Below, in pieces: positions 5,485 through 6,290 of a stretch of 6,290 bases of DNA. The notes below the pieces were generated by a model. It was not told the DNA's origin, searched no databases, and saw only the letters and a list, made by a program, of their open reading frames with translations. The stretch spans positions 1 through 6,290 of the forward strand of contig MGXJ01000011.1 of assembly GCA_001801345.1 (NCBI GenBank), given 5' to 3'. Position numbers and translations under genes: made by a program. Source of the stretch: Gammaproteobacteria bacterium RBG_16_37_9 (lineage in GTDB: Bacteria; Pseudomonadota; Gammaproteobacteria; UBA9339). Position 1 is the stretch's first letter, and every line of letters begins with the position of its first letter.

Positions 5485-6290
5485 ATGGGGTTTCTTAAAA
5501 GATCACTTTTGGTGTCTGCTTGTCTATTTTGGGGGATACACTCTGCATGGGGAGTGAAGGGATCTTCATCTGATGGGGGAAGTCTAAAACCAGCATCTTC
5601 TATATCTAATATCCAGGATTCCGAAGTAGTAATCGCACCAGTTCTTGATCGTTATAAAGAGTACGAAAATGATGAAGTAGAAAGATATAAGCTCTGGCTG
5701 GGTAGGTATAATCAAACTCAGCAACTAAAGCCCGGTGTTGTTACTTCAACCCAGGATTTTGAAGAAGCCTTCTCTACATTAAAAGAGGATGAAAACCCTT
5801 TGGCATATCGAGGAGAAGTTTATCTAGATGATTCTCCTAAAAAAGCTGTAGCTTCCTCTTCCTCCTCATCTTCCTCCTCAGCCAGGGAAGATGTAGCTTA
5901 TGTAGGTCCAAAACATATGAATTACATTCAACGCGAAGATGGCGCGGAATTTCCTTCAACATATGAAGTTTTTGCAGTTCCCCAAGAGAAAGATCCTCAA
6001 ATAGACCGTGGAGCTTATAGTAGAAAGCATCAACCAAAATTTATTGAGGTTTATTCTCTGGCAAAAGGAAAGATGAAGGTTGATGAAGAGAGAGATAAGC
6101 GAAAACTTAGTTTTGATGATACCGATATTATCTTCGATCCAGGCCATGGTATAGATCATGCTATAACAATTACACATAATGGTTCTAATTCGACAGCAGA
6201 TGTCAGGAACTATACGCCACAAAACGCGTACTACAATCGTTTTATCCGTAATGAGTTGGTGCCATATGCTAAAGAAAAAGGATACTCATA
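5485..6290 (+). CDS. Exported protein with C-terminal DNA/RNA non-specific endonuclease-like domain (3' end outside window)
   Basis: The frame is open from ATG 5485 to the window edge (268 codons). The very strong GGGAGGAGG site fixes the start. Residues 1-23 are a Sec signal peptide (Lys5, Arg6, hydrophobic SLLVSACLFWGI, cleavage likely after AWG). A polar, likely flexible region follows, with a nine-serine run at 124-132. From about 205 the sequence resembles the NUC superfamily: IIFDPGH at 215-221 sits where the DRGH motif is expected, and RNYTPQNAYYNRFIRNELV at 241-259 matches the later N-x-x-P-Q...N block, in which Asn binds the metal. If real, it would cut DNA and RNA in the periplasm or outside the cell. 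The usual Arg is Pro here; His221 remains. A second GIDH motif (222-225) follows at once. The end of the domain is missing from view, so completeness and activity cannot be judged. Confidence 0.7.
   Translation, partial: MGFLKRSLLVSACLFWGIHSAWGVKGSSSDGGSLKPASSISNIQDSEVVIAPVLDRYKEYENDEVERYKLWLGRYNQTQQLKPGVVTSTQDFEEAFSTLKEDENPLAYRGEVYLDDSPKKAVASSSSSSSSSAREDVAYVGPKHMNYIQREDGAEFPSTYEVFAVPQEKDPQIDRGAYSRKHQPKFIEVYSLAKGKMKVDEERDKRKLSFDDTDIIFDPGHGIDHAITITHNGSNSTADVRNYTPQNAYYNRFIRNELVPYAKEKGYS
5854..5880 (+). repeat. TCN trinucleotide tract encoding nine serines
   Basis: Nine serine codons in a row (TCC, TCT and TCA mixed) encode residues 124-132 of the exported nuclease-like protein. The mixed third bases make this an imperfect repeat, less prone to slippage than a pure one. 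It probably forms a linker between the N-terminal region and the nuclease-like domain. Confidence 0.7.

Noticed and set aside
5837..6222. Two minus-strand open frames opposite the exported nuclease-like gene
   Set aside because: They lie opposite a plus-strand gene with a very strong ribosome-binding site and signal peptide, and they show no coding features of their own.

Overview
The window is an AT-rich, plus-strand-only stretch that looks like accessory DNA from a host-associated bacterium. Ankyrin-repeat genes, a long coiled-coil protein, two exported proteins and many broken reading frames suggest an intracellular or protist-associated symbiont undergoing gene decay. Holosporales or Rickettsiales-like Alphaproteobacteria fit best, but Legionella or Coxiella relatives also fit. 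No housekeeping gene is present to settle this, so the taxonomy is inference.

Layout. Bases 1-109 are the last 35 codons of an ankyrin-repeat gene that begins outside the window. Bases 110-422 hold no intact gene but contain protein-like pieces in successive frames, read here as a decayed gene. A small exported cysteine-containing protein follows (523-1083), then a 419-residue coiled-coil protein with a good ribosome-binding site (1137-2396). Bases 2397-3673 hold two short ORFs of unknown function (2554-2967 and 3150-3599). Small single-base corrections would join these ORFs and the sequence between them into one frame, so they are probably fragments of one former gene. The intact centrepiece is a 484-residue ankyrin protein with 12 full repeats and a C-terminal cap (3674-5128). 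Directly after it, in other frames, lies what looks like a lost C-terminal domain of about 92 residues (5116-5396). The window closes with the 5' part of an exported protein (5485 onward). Its C-terminal half resembles the DNA/RNA non-specific endonuclease (NUC) fold, with a DPGH motif where DRGH is usual.

How the parts may work together. Nothing shows a metabolic pathway or a defence system. The common theme is protein-protein interaction and export: ankyrin repeats, coiled coils, two signal peptides and a secreted nuclease-like protein. This suits an island of host-interaction factors, some live and some dying. Ribosome-binding sites are strong for 523, 1137 and 5485, adequate for 3674, and poor for 2554 and 3150, which matches the split between intact and decayed genes. 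No tRNA, rRNA, CRISPR array, insertion sequence or convincing Rho-independent terminator was seen.
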